Assembly (NCBI GenBank): GCA_964017065.1
Contig: OZ024784.1
Span: forward strand, 15,791,152-15,855,151
DNA: 64,000 nucleotides
DNA from: Haliclona indistincta
Taxonomy: Eukaryota > Porifera > Demospongiae > Haplosclerida > Chalinidae
Direction of reading: 5' to 3'
Position numbers and translations under genes: made by a program. The notes beneath the pieces were generated by a model that did not search any database, was not told the DNA's origin, and worked only from the letters and a program-made list of their open reading frames with translations. This document shows, piece after piece, positions 44,650 to 55,607 of this stretch; the first letter of the stretch is position 1, and each line of letters starts with the position of its first letter.

Positions 44650-47600
44650 TCAAGATGAGAGAGAAGGTGAAAGACAGGCTTTCATATCGATAACCATGTT
44701 AGAGCTGAGTTCTGGCCCCACTGCTAGTACTAGTTCCTCCAGACGAGTCTCCAGTAGTTCTCTTTGCTTATCCTCTAACTGGTAGTTCTCCACTAACTCA
44801 CGGAAGGGCAGGTATCGCTGATGGTTCAGACAAATGACCACACTCCCAACGTCAACACTGCTGGAACCAGTCAAACGCTCACGACGTACTCTATCCAGTG
44901 ACAAGGCATCGCCAGGGACAACATTCTTCTTGACAGCATTTTTCTTGACAGCTTTCCTTACTACAACAGGGCTAGACTGAAAAACATTAATAAATGTTTT
45001 GATCTCCACACTATCTGTCTGATCGGTGGCTGTGTCCTTTTCTTGAGCTTGTCTCCATTTCTCTCTAGCCTCTTCTTGAGCTTTCTTGACTCCATCCAGT
45101 CCACACACCCAATCTGTGACAGTACAAGGACTATAGAAGTCGCCAGGAGTGTAGTTAGCTTTGTAACTGAGCTTGTGATTGCTGCCATTCCACCCTTGCA
45201 GGTAGTAGTACTTGATGTTGGGGTTGCGTTCACTTAGTTTCTGTGCAAATTCGATCTCCTTTAGAGCAGAGTAGACTCCGAGAGACAGTTTCTGCATCTC
45301 CTTGCTCATAGAATACCACATGTACAGGCTCACCACTCCGTTAGGGACAATATCGATTAGTCCAACAGCAACTAGCTTCCCATCCAGCCGATACAACTGG
45401 TGATGGGTCCCATACTCGATCCCATCAATAGTCTCATTTCTGATCGGGCTATTTACAGTATGCTGTGCATACGAGAACTCTGATTTGGATGGTTTGTTAT
45501 GTTTGTGTTGATGGTATTCGTTATAGAGCTCAAACGACTCTCTCACGAACTGGGTAGGGATGGTTTCAATGGTCATACTGTCTGGCACTTTCTTGAGCAC
45601 TTTCCGATAGCTTTTACGGGAACGATGGTTGAACTCTGAGAGGATCACTCTTGTCTCCCAGTCACTGCAATTCAAAGAGTGGTTATAACGGAATCGATAC
45701 ATCTTGACAGCTCCTCTGCGGTACCAGCCATTGTCAATGAGACATTGGTATTGGTGAGGGGTAAGACCATGTGGTCTAAAGACTAGCTCTTCTGAGTGAT
45801 CATCACTTTCACAATTGCTGCAGCTTGTGTGGTTGTTACCACATAACCTTCCAACACGAAAAAGCGGTTGATCAGGTGACAGGCCTAGCTTAGAAAGCTG
45901 CTGCTTGTCTGTTTCTGAGAGAAAAGGAGCAGATGGATGTTGTGCAACCAGGAACCTCTCGTCATCTTGAGGAAGAAGAGTGAGTGGAATGCGAGTGATC
46001 AACACACTGTCATTATCTATGGGCAAAGGAGCTCCTGAAATTACCTCAGGCCATGTCAGACTGTCCTTCAATGCACTCAATAGTTCTTCCTCTTTGTCTT
46101 GGCTAACAGATAAAGTGAAGAGAGCGCTTTTCTCCAGTAGTGTGACTGCCCATCTTTGGAGGTCAGGATTGGCTCGAGTCAGACGATCGTTTTCTATCTT
46201 TTTCTGAACACCTCGAACAAAACCAAGTTCTCTCAGTCTCACAGCATTTATGTCTAAATCAACTGCTGCAAGGCTAAGCAAGACCGTGTAGCCAGCAACT
46301 TTGGCATCACCGGTTGAATTGAGTATCTCGTGAGCAGTTCTTAAAACCGGCATTGTCAGCACATAGCACTTATTAACTAGTGCCATGAAGCCAATCGAGG
46401 CTATTAAACCTAGAGACTGCCATACCAGATCCGCAACATTTGCTCTAGTGTGAAGTAGACGAAGGAGAACACTAACAACTCCACACTCTGCAAACATACG
46501 CTTGGCAGAGTCTCCTGATCCAAGAATGCGCAGAACTCGGCAGCAAGCACCAAGAGTAAGAGCATCAGTGTCAACCATGCGTTGATCAAGAAACGTAAAC
46601 AATTTCTCATGGAACTTGTCATCCAATATACCTTGTTTTATAGCATGGCTATTTAGTGCTACATTGCCGATGGCATGTATTGATGAGCGAGTGATCTGTG
46701 GCTCATAATGACTGCTAACCAATGAGTAGAGTTCTTGCATGTATCCCTGCGAGTAAAGGAGATCAGACAGATTCTTGTCGGCTGTAAGACTCAAAACAAT
46801 TCGACTGAAATGTCCAGCATATTCTGTAGCCTCATTGTCGTCATTAGACGACCGCATACCCACCTGTTGGGCCAGAAGAACAATCATCGAAGGCAGCTTA
46901 GTAATGGCAAAAGATGTAATGTTTTGCAAATATGTATGATACAAACGAATGAGTACAACGACAAGATTAAGAGTGACCGACCGAAGCTCTCTTTTCAACT
47001 TTATTGTTGACAATACATTGACTACCTTGGTATGAAGATCCAAGTCTAGCACTGCTTGAGCCAATTCTTTGCCATTGATGACATGGATTACAGAGTGCAC
47101 TGTAATGACTAGCAGGCGAGTTTCGTGCTGAAGATCGTCAACATCTGAAAAGATCTTAGAAAATATTGTTTCAAGAAATGGTTTATTGACAAAGGTTGGT
47201 GGTATTCCATTCTTGAAAAGCCGAACAGTGGTGGAATAGATTGCTAAACGATGCTCAGAAGTGACCAATTGATTTTCGAGAAGATTCTTGATAAAACAGA
47301 CATGGTTGTTACTGTAAAACTTTTGCTTTAGCTTTTCATTTGCAGAATTAACAGTGAAATGACCGCGAACAAAGAATGGCAAGGAAGCTAGATCAGGAGG
47401 GAATTGTGACGAGACAGAGTCAATGGCAGCACAAGTAGGAAGAATGCATAGAGTGGGCCACTTTTCTGTTGCTTCTTTAAGTCGACCAACAATATCATAC
47501 TGCATCAATAGCTCAATTGTTGGCTGTTCTTTTATATGAGTACACAGCAACGCCAAAAAATTGGCTATTTCCAAAAGAATTTCTTGATTCTCGCTCACTC

Positions 47601-48831
47601 CATTAGAAACATCTAAGATCCCTAGAATGAGTGTCATTAGTTCTCGACAGTTCAAACTTGCTGGAATAATAGTGGCAGGATATTTCGTACAACACAACAG
47701 AAGAAACTGGATGACCTGCAATGTAGACCTGTTCTGTTGGACGGCTTGAGCTTGAAGAATGAGAAATATAGCTGACAGCAATGTAGCACCATCAAGCTCA
47801 CTCATGAAAGAAGGCGAATTCTCACACAGTTTCATCATTATCTTCCATATTAGCGACTGACACGCCATAGCCATGGAAAACTTTTGAGCAGCAAAGAGCA
47901 AAAGTAGATGAGAAGATTCTTCAACATACTGATCAGAACTGCTGGGACAAGCTTCAAGAAACTTGATTAAAGCACAAAGCAGCCCGGCTAATTCTTCTTT
48001 CTCCATGACATCGTAGCAGCCAACTAGCATTCTTAGCTTTCTGTGTACGCCATCACTATCAAGCTGTCGAAGGAGTGAGATTGATAGTCGTAAAGGAAAT
48101 TGCCTACCACAAGCAATGGCTGGTTGAGTGAGACTACCATAGGTGTCTGTGTCGAATGCCTTGCAGTAAATTGCTGCAAGATTGGACACCAGTTCAGGAG
48201 AAGAAAAGGATCGTTGAAAACAGACAGAAAGATCGCCTGTCAATTCAATAAGTATAGGTCCTCTAGATGGGTGATCTTTCCAGCTGAAAGACGAAAGAGC
48301 TGAGAGCACAGAAGAGACCACCGGAAAAGTAGTGGAAGGAGAAGAAATTGGGACAAATTTACTAGCAGCCGAATGACATGCTTTTGTAACATTAGCAATG
48401 ACATCATCATTGTGCAGGAACTTTCTGACCACTCTTTCAACAGCCAGCCACAACCTACACAGAAAACATTAATAATAGAGTGTAAATGTTCTAATTATGA
48501 GGTGAAAATTAGTGTCATGCAAATTAACAAAACTGAATCCAGAAAGTGAAAGTCAACGGAAACATTAATTTCTGACCAACCTTACGAATGCACCGTGTTT
48601 GTAGGATATACTTACCTTGTAAGCTGGAGTGGGGTACATTCCATACTTGTATCCATCAAAATTTCGTTGATAACAGACATGTCAGCATCACAATTTGGGT
48701 CAGTTCCTGTGATCACGAAATATACAATTTCTAAGTATTCTGGTCTGTTCAAAACAATCCTGACCTGTCGCCATGACACTGTTACATGAAGACCCGTCTT
48801 CTCGCTGAACTACAGATTCACTGGCTCCCAT
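44650..48831 (-). CDS. Armadillo-repeat / arginyltransferase (ATE1) fusion protein, copy B
   Basis: My model has exons 48831-48765 (MGASESVVQREDG...), 48706-48616 and 48454-44650, in frame, 1320 residues. Gly2 and Ser6 again fit an N-myristoylation signal. Residues about 55-830 are ARM/HEAT-like helices, alignable to copy A but much diverged. From about residue 920 comes the ATE1 module: CSNC (about 931), NGWYRRGAVKMYRF, SRKSYRKVLKKV, then the GNAT-fold domain (HHQLYRLDGKLVAVGLIDI, LSLGVYSALKEIEF, YYYLQGWNGSNHK). This half is nearly identical to copy A, including at silent positions. The second cysteine pair of ATE1 is reduced to a single Cys (LNCSDWE). Expected to arginylate acidic N-termini, perhaps at membranes; untested. 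Head-to-head with SNW1. Confidence 0.88.
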
Positions 48832-48957
48832 CCTGTCGATCACCACAGAATCCGAAAACTCGATCGAACTTCTCGGAAAGATCTCCGTTCGTAGGCGGGT
48901 CCCGAATTGGCATCACGTGGATTTGCCGATCTATCACGTGATATAGCCGCCACAAAG
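48832..48957. promoter_or_regulatory. Divergent promoter (ARM-ATE1 copy B / SNW1)
   Basis: 126 bases between opposed start codons with two CACGTG palindromes, 48914-48919 (ATCACGTGGAT) and 48935-48940 (TATCACGTGATA). Confidence 0.55.
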
Positions 48958-51650
48958 ATGTCTCTTTCAAGGTAAGATCCACGAGTACAGCTTCTAGAAC
49001 ACACATGAGTCTTATTTCTTTCTTCTTAGCTTGTTGCCCAAGCCGACCCAGCTAGCCTATGACCCATCAGCTGAAACTGGAGGTGGGAATGCTTCTTACC
49101 AAGTATGTCTTAAAACTCACTATTCTCTGTCAATGTTGATGTGTGTGTATATTAAACAGCCTGTAACTAAAAAAGAGCCACCACCGTATGGTAGTCGAAG
49201 AGGATGGACTCCACGATCATTAGAGGTTGTGATATATTGTGTGTTGCTTACTCAATCACTCACTGCTGCTGTTAGGATTATGGCGACGGTGGGGCATTTC
49301 CTGAGATACATATAGCTCAATATCCACACAATATGGGCAAGAAAAAGGTGACTTTATTTACAGTAGATTGTAGATCCTCCTACTAAACTTCACTATTTGA
49401 ACCATTTTCATGGCTCTGTGGCCACGGGTTCAGATAAATGAAGCTGTGTATTTCAGCCATACCTTGAGGATGCTGGCGGGCTTTACATGTTGGGCTACAC
49501 AACCCATATGGCCATGGGCGATGCTCTGTATGTTCTTCTGTGTCCAGATTATTGGTGATGATTTTTTGAAAATCTTGCCAGCTTATTGGCAAACTTCTGG
49601 TTATGTGTGAGCAAGCTAAACTAGTTAGCAGAAAGCCAGAAACATATTTACTCACCATGATGAGTATGGCGGCTTCAACCTTCATTACGACACCTCTGCT
49701 TGGGCTTCATGTCCTTGATGCTTGTAAATCGGATATTGCCCACGCAATAGTGTTATTAATAACATACCCACAAATTTTATTGCTAACAATCTAGTTGTAG
49801 CAAATTTTTCCTATAGCAATCGTCAGCAGTAGTGCCGTTACAGCTGGATGCCACTGGTAAGCTGAAGTTTGATGCCTTAGCCAGGATTGGTCAGCGGAAG
49901 GATAAGGTAAACTGTTGTTAGACAGAGATATCACTGCCGCCTCCATTGCTACTTGTCTCTAGGTTGTGCATAGCTCACTACAGGCTATGGTCCCTGCTAA
50001 TATCAGTGCCAATGACCCTGGACTAGTTCCTCCTGATGAAGAAGATTTAGAGAAGGTGACAGAAGAGACCAGGCAAGCCCTGGAAAAGCTGGTACAGAAG
50101 AAGGTATCAGCAGCTCAGCCTGTCAAAGCTGCAGAGAAACTGGCACCAGCTCAGTACATTAGGTTAGTATTTTGTTCATGTGATATGCTACTGCACCATC
50201 TCCTGCTCCTTAGGTACACTCCAAGTCAGCAGGGAGCTGCCTACAATTCTGGAGCCAAGCAAAGGGTTATACGTATGGTTGAAGCCCAGCGTGATCCTAT
50301 GTCTCCTCCTCGCTTCAAGACCAACACCAAAATCCCTCGTGGTCCTCCCTCTCCACCTGCACCTGTGCTCCACTCACCAACAAGAAAAGTAGCCATTGCT
50401 ATACTTGCCTTCGGTACAGTCTCATTATACCACCTTCTTTTAGGTTACAGCCAAGGAGCAGCAAGACTGGAAAATCCCTCCTTGCATTTCTAACTGGAAG
50501 AACAATCGCGGTTACACCATTCCACTGGATAAAAGGCTGGCAGCTGATGGGCGAGGCTTACAGGATCACACTATAAATGACAACTTTGCAAAACTAGCCC
50601 AGGCACTGTACATGGCGGACAGAGAGGCATGACAAAAATAGGCAACTGTGTACTTCTTATTATTGCCCACTCTACAGGCTAGAATTGCTGTGGAGACTCG
50701 TAACCAGCAGGAAAGGAGGTTTGCTCAAAAGACTCAGGAAGGCAAGGAAGCAAAGCTGAGGGAGCTGGCTAGACAAGCCAGAGATCAACGAGCGGGCATA
50801 CGCACAGCTGATGCAGGAGGTGAGAAAGATATAACAAGTGATTTCACCTTGTTGTGATTCACCTTGCTGTGTGCTACCTACAGATGATCAAGAGGTAGCT
50901 AAAGAGAGAGATCAGTTGAGATATGAGCGACACAAAGAGAGGGAAAGAGATCGCAGAATAGCCCGTGCTCATCCTGATAAGCGGTAGCTAAAAATATAGA
51001 TTACTGTATTGCATTGTCAATATTTCTCTTCAGGTCTAAGCTAGATCGTAACAAGGACAGAGATATCAGTGAGAAGATTGCTCTTGGAATGCCTACTGGA
51101 GCTAATTCACAAGAAACCATGTTTGACCAGCGACTATTCAACAAGACACAGGTCAGCAGTCTATACTATCAACTCTACGTCTCTCTCATTTGTAATGTTG
51201 CTTCAGGGCTTGGACTCGGGCTATGGTCTGGAAGATGATACCTACAATGTGTATGATAAACCATGGCGAGCAGCTGGAGGGGCAGGGCAAGCTATATACC
51301 GCCCTAGTAAGAATATGGACAAGGATATCTATGGTGATGATGTTGAGAAACTTATCAATACTAGCAGGTGAGACAATGTGTTCTCCTTCTCGATTGTTCT
51401 GGTCTTTTTTTAGGTTCCAACCGGACAAGGAATTCTCAGGCACTGATCGTACTCGTGTGCGTGATGGTCCGGTACAGTTTGAGAAAGAGGTAGTAGATGA
51501 AGATCTGTTTGGACTCAACCAGTTCTTGACTGAAGCCAAGAAGGCAAAGCGTCCAACAGACAGCTCCAGGTGAAATACTTATTGTGTCGCTGTAATGTCA
51601 ACATTCTCTATTGCAGGGACAGCTCTCGCTCTAAAAAACCAAAATACTAA
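48958..51650 (+). CDS. SNW1: SNW1/SKIP, spliceosome and transcription coregulator
   Basis: About 13 short exons separated by tiny introns. Exon 1 is MSLS(R) at 48958. Then come LLPKPTQLAYDPSAETGGG, PPPYGSRRGWTPRSLEDYGDGGAFPEI, HIAQYPHNMGKK, VPLQLDATGKLKFDALARIG, the SNW signature region (SAVVPLQ to PPCISNWKNNRGYTIPLDKR), the Arg/Glu-rich helix (ERERDRRIARAHPDKR), GLDSGYGLEDDTYNVYDKPW and GLNQFLTEAKK, with stop at 51648-51650. SNW1 is a core component of the activated spliceosome (Prp19-related) and a Notch/nuclear-receptor coregulator in the nucleus. Length is about 530 residues, as usual. Confidence 0.95.
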
Positions 51651-51928
51651 ACTGTTGCAGTCAATTAATTTTTGTCTCAAACACGACATGTTAACTATTA
51701 TGTCCTCCAATACTGCTGTTTGATAAAAGTGAAATCAAATGTACCATCAAGTAGTTACCCCACCCTTACGTTTCACAACACAACTGAGCTACAGTGAACT
51801 TTTGAACACTTATCATACTCACTGCCAGGTTCACCAAACCTTCGAATCACATGACTAGCTGACAAACACATTAATGAATGATCATAAAATTCAACTTCAA
51901 CAGTTAGTAATTATGCTAGATGAATGAA

Positions 51929-53698
51929 TCATTTGAATATCTTGCCGTCCTGGACTTCTTTGCCACCAAAGTCTCCTTCCCAGAGTAGGTACTTGTTGAT
52001 CATTTGACGATGTTCCTCGTTGGCTGGATCCAACTTAGTGAAATCATAGGATGGAGCATCAATGTTCCAATTCTCGTTCAGCTGTGATGTAACACAAAAT
52101 AATGATTGTCTACAATAACAAAACGACTTACAGAAAATGCCAGTTCTTGTCCCCTAAATACCCATATTCCTTCTATTGAAGCATTGTTGTTTTCACCGAG
52201 TATTAGTACGCTGGCAAATGCTGTTTTTCTCAGCTTATCAATTCGCTGAAACATTCCGCTGACAAGGTTACTGCACATAAATATCATCTTGAGCTCTTCT
52301 TTGTATTTGTAGTCTGCTCGCCATATGCTATACCCCTCAGGATCAAAATGCTCCCAGAAGAAAGGAATAGCTTTAGTGGCTGTGTCTTCATTTGAGTAGC
52401 TCCGCTTAAAGTCATCCATGACAAAGGTGCTAAATGAAGAGATAAAATCATTATTTTTAAATAAGAATTATATGTGTATACCTAGGAGGAAGGTCTGCAT
52501 AGGGATCTGATTTTGAAGGTTTGGGAGTATCATCTTCCTCCTCAGCAGCAGCAGGAGGTGGAGCAGGTTTTGGCTCTGCTTTTGGTTGTGCTGGTTTTGG
52601 TTTCTGTTGTTGATCTTGTGCAGCTGGCTTTTTCTTATCCTTAGGGAAGAGCTGTTGATATTTCTTGGCTAGGAAATGAAAGATAAAGTCACTGTTAAGT
52701 TCAAAAAAGTATTGTGTCCTACCATCAAACTGTGCCATCTTCTCACATAGTGTTACGTCTCCTAAAACAGATTTGAACTGAGGCTGGTTGATACACGTGA
52801 CAAACCATCGATTGACATGTACAAATTCAGCTCTAAATTTTGGTTCTAACACCTATTCAAATAGAGTTCAAAACCGTGATATTAACAAAACCAGTGCTTA
52901 CCTGTTGATACAACATAAGAAGATTGCAACAGACTGTAATGTCAGCCAGTGTAACTCTCTCACCGACAAGGAAAGTACGAGTCTCGAGAGTAGAGTTGAG
53001 CACTTTCAGAAGACCCTTGATGCTTTCTTGTGCTTGCCGCGTTGCCTTCAAACACAACAAACAATGGTCATTATCTTTAAAATGTATTGAAGTACCTCTT
53101 TGTTGTACTGTGTGAGACCAAGAGTAGGGAAGACCCAGACACAAGCTTGTGGAAGTATTTCATTATCAGCAAAGTTTATGTACTGTTGTACTAAAGCAGC
53201 ATCTCTGTCGGATGTGCCTCTTAGTTCAGGCGATGCAACTAGGTTGACAAGAGGACACAATAGGTGATGGATTGCAACACAGCAGTATTATACCATAGTA
53301 GGCTATTGCATTGCTTTCATATATTGGTGTTCCATCTGCTGCTTCAAATGCAGGAACCTTTAGTAAAGATATCCAGATTTCACAGACTGAGAAACAACAA
53401 ATTACACACCTTTCCCAAGGGAAACTTCGACAAAAATTCGGCAGTTTTATTGGTCTTGCCTAAGACGAAGTCAGGTGGATCACAGACACAATTTACTTTA
53501 GCCTCGCTGTACTCTGCAGCGATTAGGACCTTGTAGGCACGGAAATTGTCAGGATACGTGTACAGGGTCTGCATCGAGAACAAAGAAGAATAATGGTCAA
53601 TAAAACAACGATTCATATGATTGAAATAATAAGGACTGTTGAATATGATGGATTGAAACACACTAAATGGATAAACAACAGTAACTTACTCCAGCCAT
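51929..53698 (-). CDS. EEF1G: eEF1G, translation elongation factor 1-gamma
   Basis: Structural subunit of the eEF1B complex that reloads eEF1A with GTP. Seven or so exons: a tiny first exon (M-A-G at 53698), then [20 protein letters not shown] and the GST-N domain, a GST-C domain ([40 protein letters not shown]), a Lys/Pro/Ala linker, and the conserved eEF1G C-terminal domain ([63 protein letters not shown]) ending DGKIFK. All parts are present and of normal size. Head-to-head with NDUFV2. Confidence 0.95.
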
Positions 53699-53785
53699 TG
53701 CTGCGCAAAATGTACAATATATGCACACGCTGATTTTTCTCTATACTTTTCACGCATGCGCAGTTCTAACCAAAGCCAAATCAAA
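53699..53785. promoter_or_regulatory. Divergent promoter (eEF1G / NDUFV2) with NRF1-like site
   Basis: Only 87 bases between the two start codons. CACGCATGCGCA at 53751-53762 is one base away from the NRF1 consensus (YGCGCAYGCGCR, read on the other strand). NRF1 commonly drives nuclear genes for mitochondrial proteins. Confidence 0.55.
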
Positions 53786-54562
53786 ATGGCCGCCATAATT
53801 AGACGAATTCGCAACTTTAGAGCTACTTCACTTCAGTATGGCAAGAGTTGGAGCACATCAACTGTTCTCAGAGAGGGCTATAGACATCTTCACACGTCGA
53901 GAGCAACATTTGGAGGTGGAAAGTCATTTGTACATAGAGATACACCTGAGAACAACCCAGACACTCCTTTTGAGTTTACTTCTGAAAACATGAAACGTGT
54001 GGAAAAGATAATAGCCAACTATCCTGATGGTCACCAAGCGGCTGCTGTTATACCTGTGCTTGATCTTGCTCAGCGTCAGCATGGCTGGTTGCCGATATCG
54101 GCCATGAACAGTGTGGCAGAAATACTCAATATGCCACGAATGCGTGTGTACGAGGTAGCCACATTTTATACTATGTTTAATCGAGATCCTGTTGGCAAGT
54201 ACCATGTGCAGATTTGCACTACGACACCATGTATGCTGTGTGACTCTGACGCCATCTTGAATGCTATTCGTAGCAAGCTGGGTATTGAAGTGGGAGAGAC
54301 AACCAAGGACGGGTTGTTTACTCTAGGTGAGGTAGAGTGTCTGGGAGCATGCGTGAATGCCCCTATGGTGCAGATTAATGATCACTACTATGAGGATTTG
54401 GAGCCTCAAGACATCATTGATATTCTTGACGAGTTGAAGGCTGGAAAACAACCCAAACCAGGCCCTCGTAGCTGCCGGCATGCCAGTGAGCCAATTAGTG
54501 GACTAACAAGTTTAACTGGAACTCCTATTGGCCCAGGATATGGTGTCAGAAAGGATCTTTAG
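53786..54562 (+). CDS. NDUFV2: NDUFV2, complex I 24-kDa iron-sulfur subunit
   Basis: Intronless. I choose the ATG at 53786 ([16 protein letters not shown]) because it begins an amphipathic Arg/Ser-rich mitochondrial presequence; an ATG ten codons upstream is in frame but would sit in the short promoter. The thioredoxin-like domain carries all four ligands of the [2Fe-2S] cluster N1a: CTTTPC and [10 protein letters not shown]. Other family blocks are [16 protein letters not shown] and [19 protein letters not shown]. It belongs to the NADH-oxidising N module of complex I in the mitochondrial matrix. About 258 residues, normal length. Confidence 0.96.
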   Translation: MAAIIRRIRNFRATSLQYGKSWSTSTVLREGYRHLHTSRATFGGGKSFVHRDTPENNPDTPFEFTSENMKRVEKIIANYPDGHQAAAVIPVLDLAQRQHGWLPISAMNSVAEILNMPRMRVYEVATFYTMFNRDPVGKYHVQICTTTPCMLCDSDAILNAIRSKLGIEVGETTKDGLFTLGEVECLGACVNAPMVQINDHYYEDLEPQDIIDILDELKAGKQPKPGPRSCRHASEPISGLTSLTGTPIGPGYGVRKDL

Positions 54563-54716
54563 ATATTCACATGACATTGTACAGTACTTATCCAGCATTA
54601 CGTATAGTTATTACAGTCATAATAATACATCCTTTTTCCACTGAGCCACGCCCACAATATTGCTGCTTGCGCGTAGTAACGAGCGCGTCCACTACCCAGC
54701 GCGATCTTCAGTGATT

Positions 54717-55257
54717 ATGTTTGGAAGCAAAAGAGCGCTTGCTGAAGGATGTAACATTGTCCACAACGATGATATGTGGTAGGAAAAATTATGTCACGAT
54801 TTTCACGTCACTTGCTTGCATGCTTTTGCAGGAAGGATCACGTGAGTTCGGAGCTGCGCACAGCGCGTAAATGGCCGCACTTATGGGGTCATATGATCGA
54901 CCTATGTCAGGAGGTGATCTCAATAAAATGATAATCTTCTCATCTAACCTGTTTTCTCTTCAGGCAAACTGTTCGCTGCAGCTAGAAGGAACTACACAGC
55001 ACCACCGGGTCTCGCTTCCCACAGTTCCTCTACATCTCTCCTACACCAATCAGATCAGAGAGACTGAAAGACAAATGAAGATGATGCAACGATACAGCCG
55101 ATACCCACAAACTACAACCGGGGCAGTGGGCTGGGACAAGAGCAAGTTGGGAGAGAAATCTTGGAAATGGTTCGGCAGTCGTAAGAGAGGCAAACTGAGC
55201 ATAAGCAAACTTTTAAATCAACCGGAACCAGACCTTATACAGAGAACAATGCCATAA
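54717..55257 (+). CDS. CIMIP1: CIMIP1 (C20orf85)-like ciliary microtubule inner protein
   Basis: Exons 54717-54778, 54832-54913 and 54964-55257 join in frame to about 145 residues. The pattern DDMWKDHVSSELRTARKWPHLWG near the N-terminus and PQTTTGAVGWDKSK in the middle matches C20orf85/CIMIP1 (DEIWKYRLKAESEARQNWPQNWG and PQTTQGFIGWRS). Members of that family bind inside axonemal doublet microtubules of motile cilia, so expression in ciliated or flagellated cells is expected. The C-terminus is basic and not conserved. CACGTG at 54839-54844 falls inside exon 2. Confidence 0.72.
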
Positions 55258-55607
55258 TATTGTTGTGGTCAATAAAATAATTTTAATGCACAGGAACACA
55301 TCAACACACACACACACACACACACATGATGGTATAATATTATTAACAGAGAAGTGTTATCTCAAAATAAACTTTTCTATGGTCGATGTACATTACAGAG
55401 AAGGAGCCTCAGCATAGGAAGGAGATCAGGAGAATTGTAGTACCACTCACAAGCCATTTCTTACAATTATAATACAAAGAGAAAGAAAGTGCTGAGATAG
55501 AAAAAGACGCTTGCCAAAGTTATGAAACATCTTGAGCTCAAAACTGCGTGGAGAAAAAAAATTGTAAAAATATACAGCATAAACATCACTGTGCTGACTC
55601 ACTTCAA
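55258..55607. other. Convergent intergenic gap with CA microsatellite
   Basis: 350 bases between the stop codons of the CIMIP1-like gene and PPP1R37, presumably both 3' UTRs. AATAAAATAA at about 55271 is a plausible polyadenylation signal for the plus-strand gene. An alternating CA run of about 11 units spans 55305-55327. Nothing else is seen. Confidence 0.7.
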
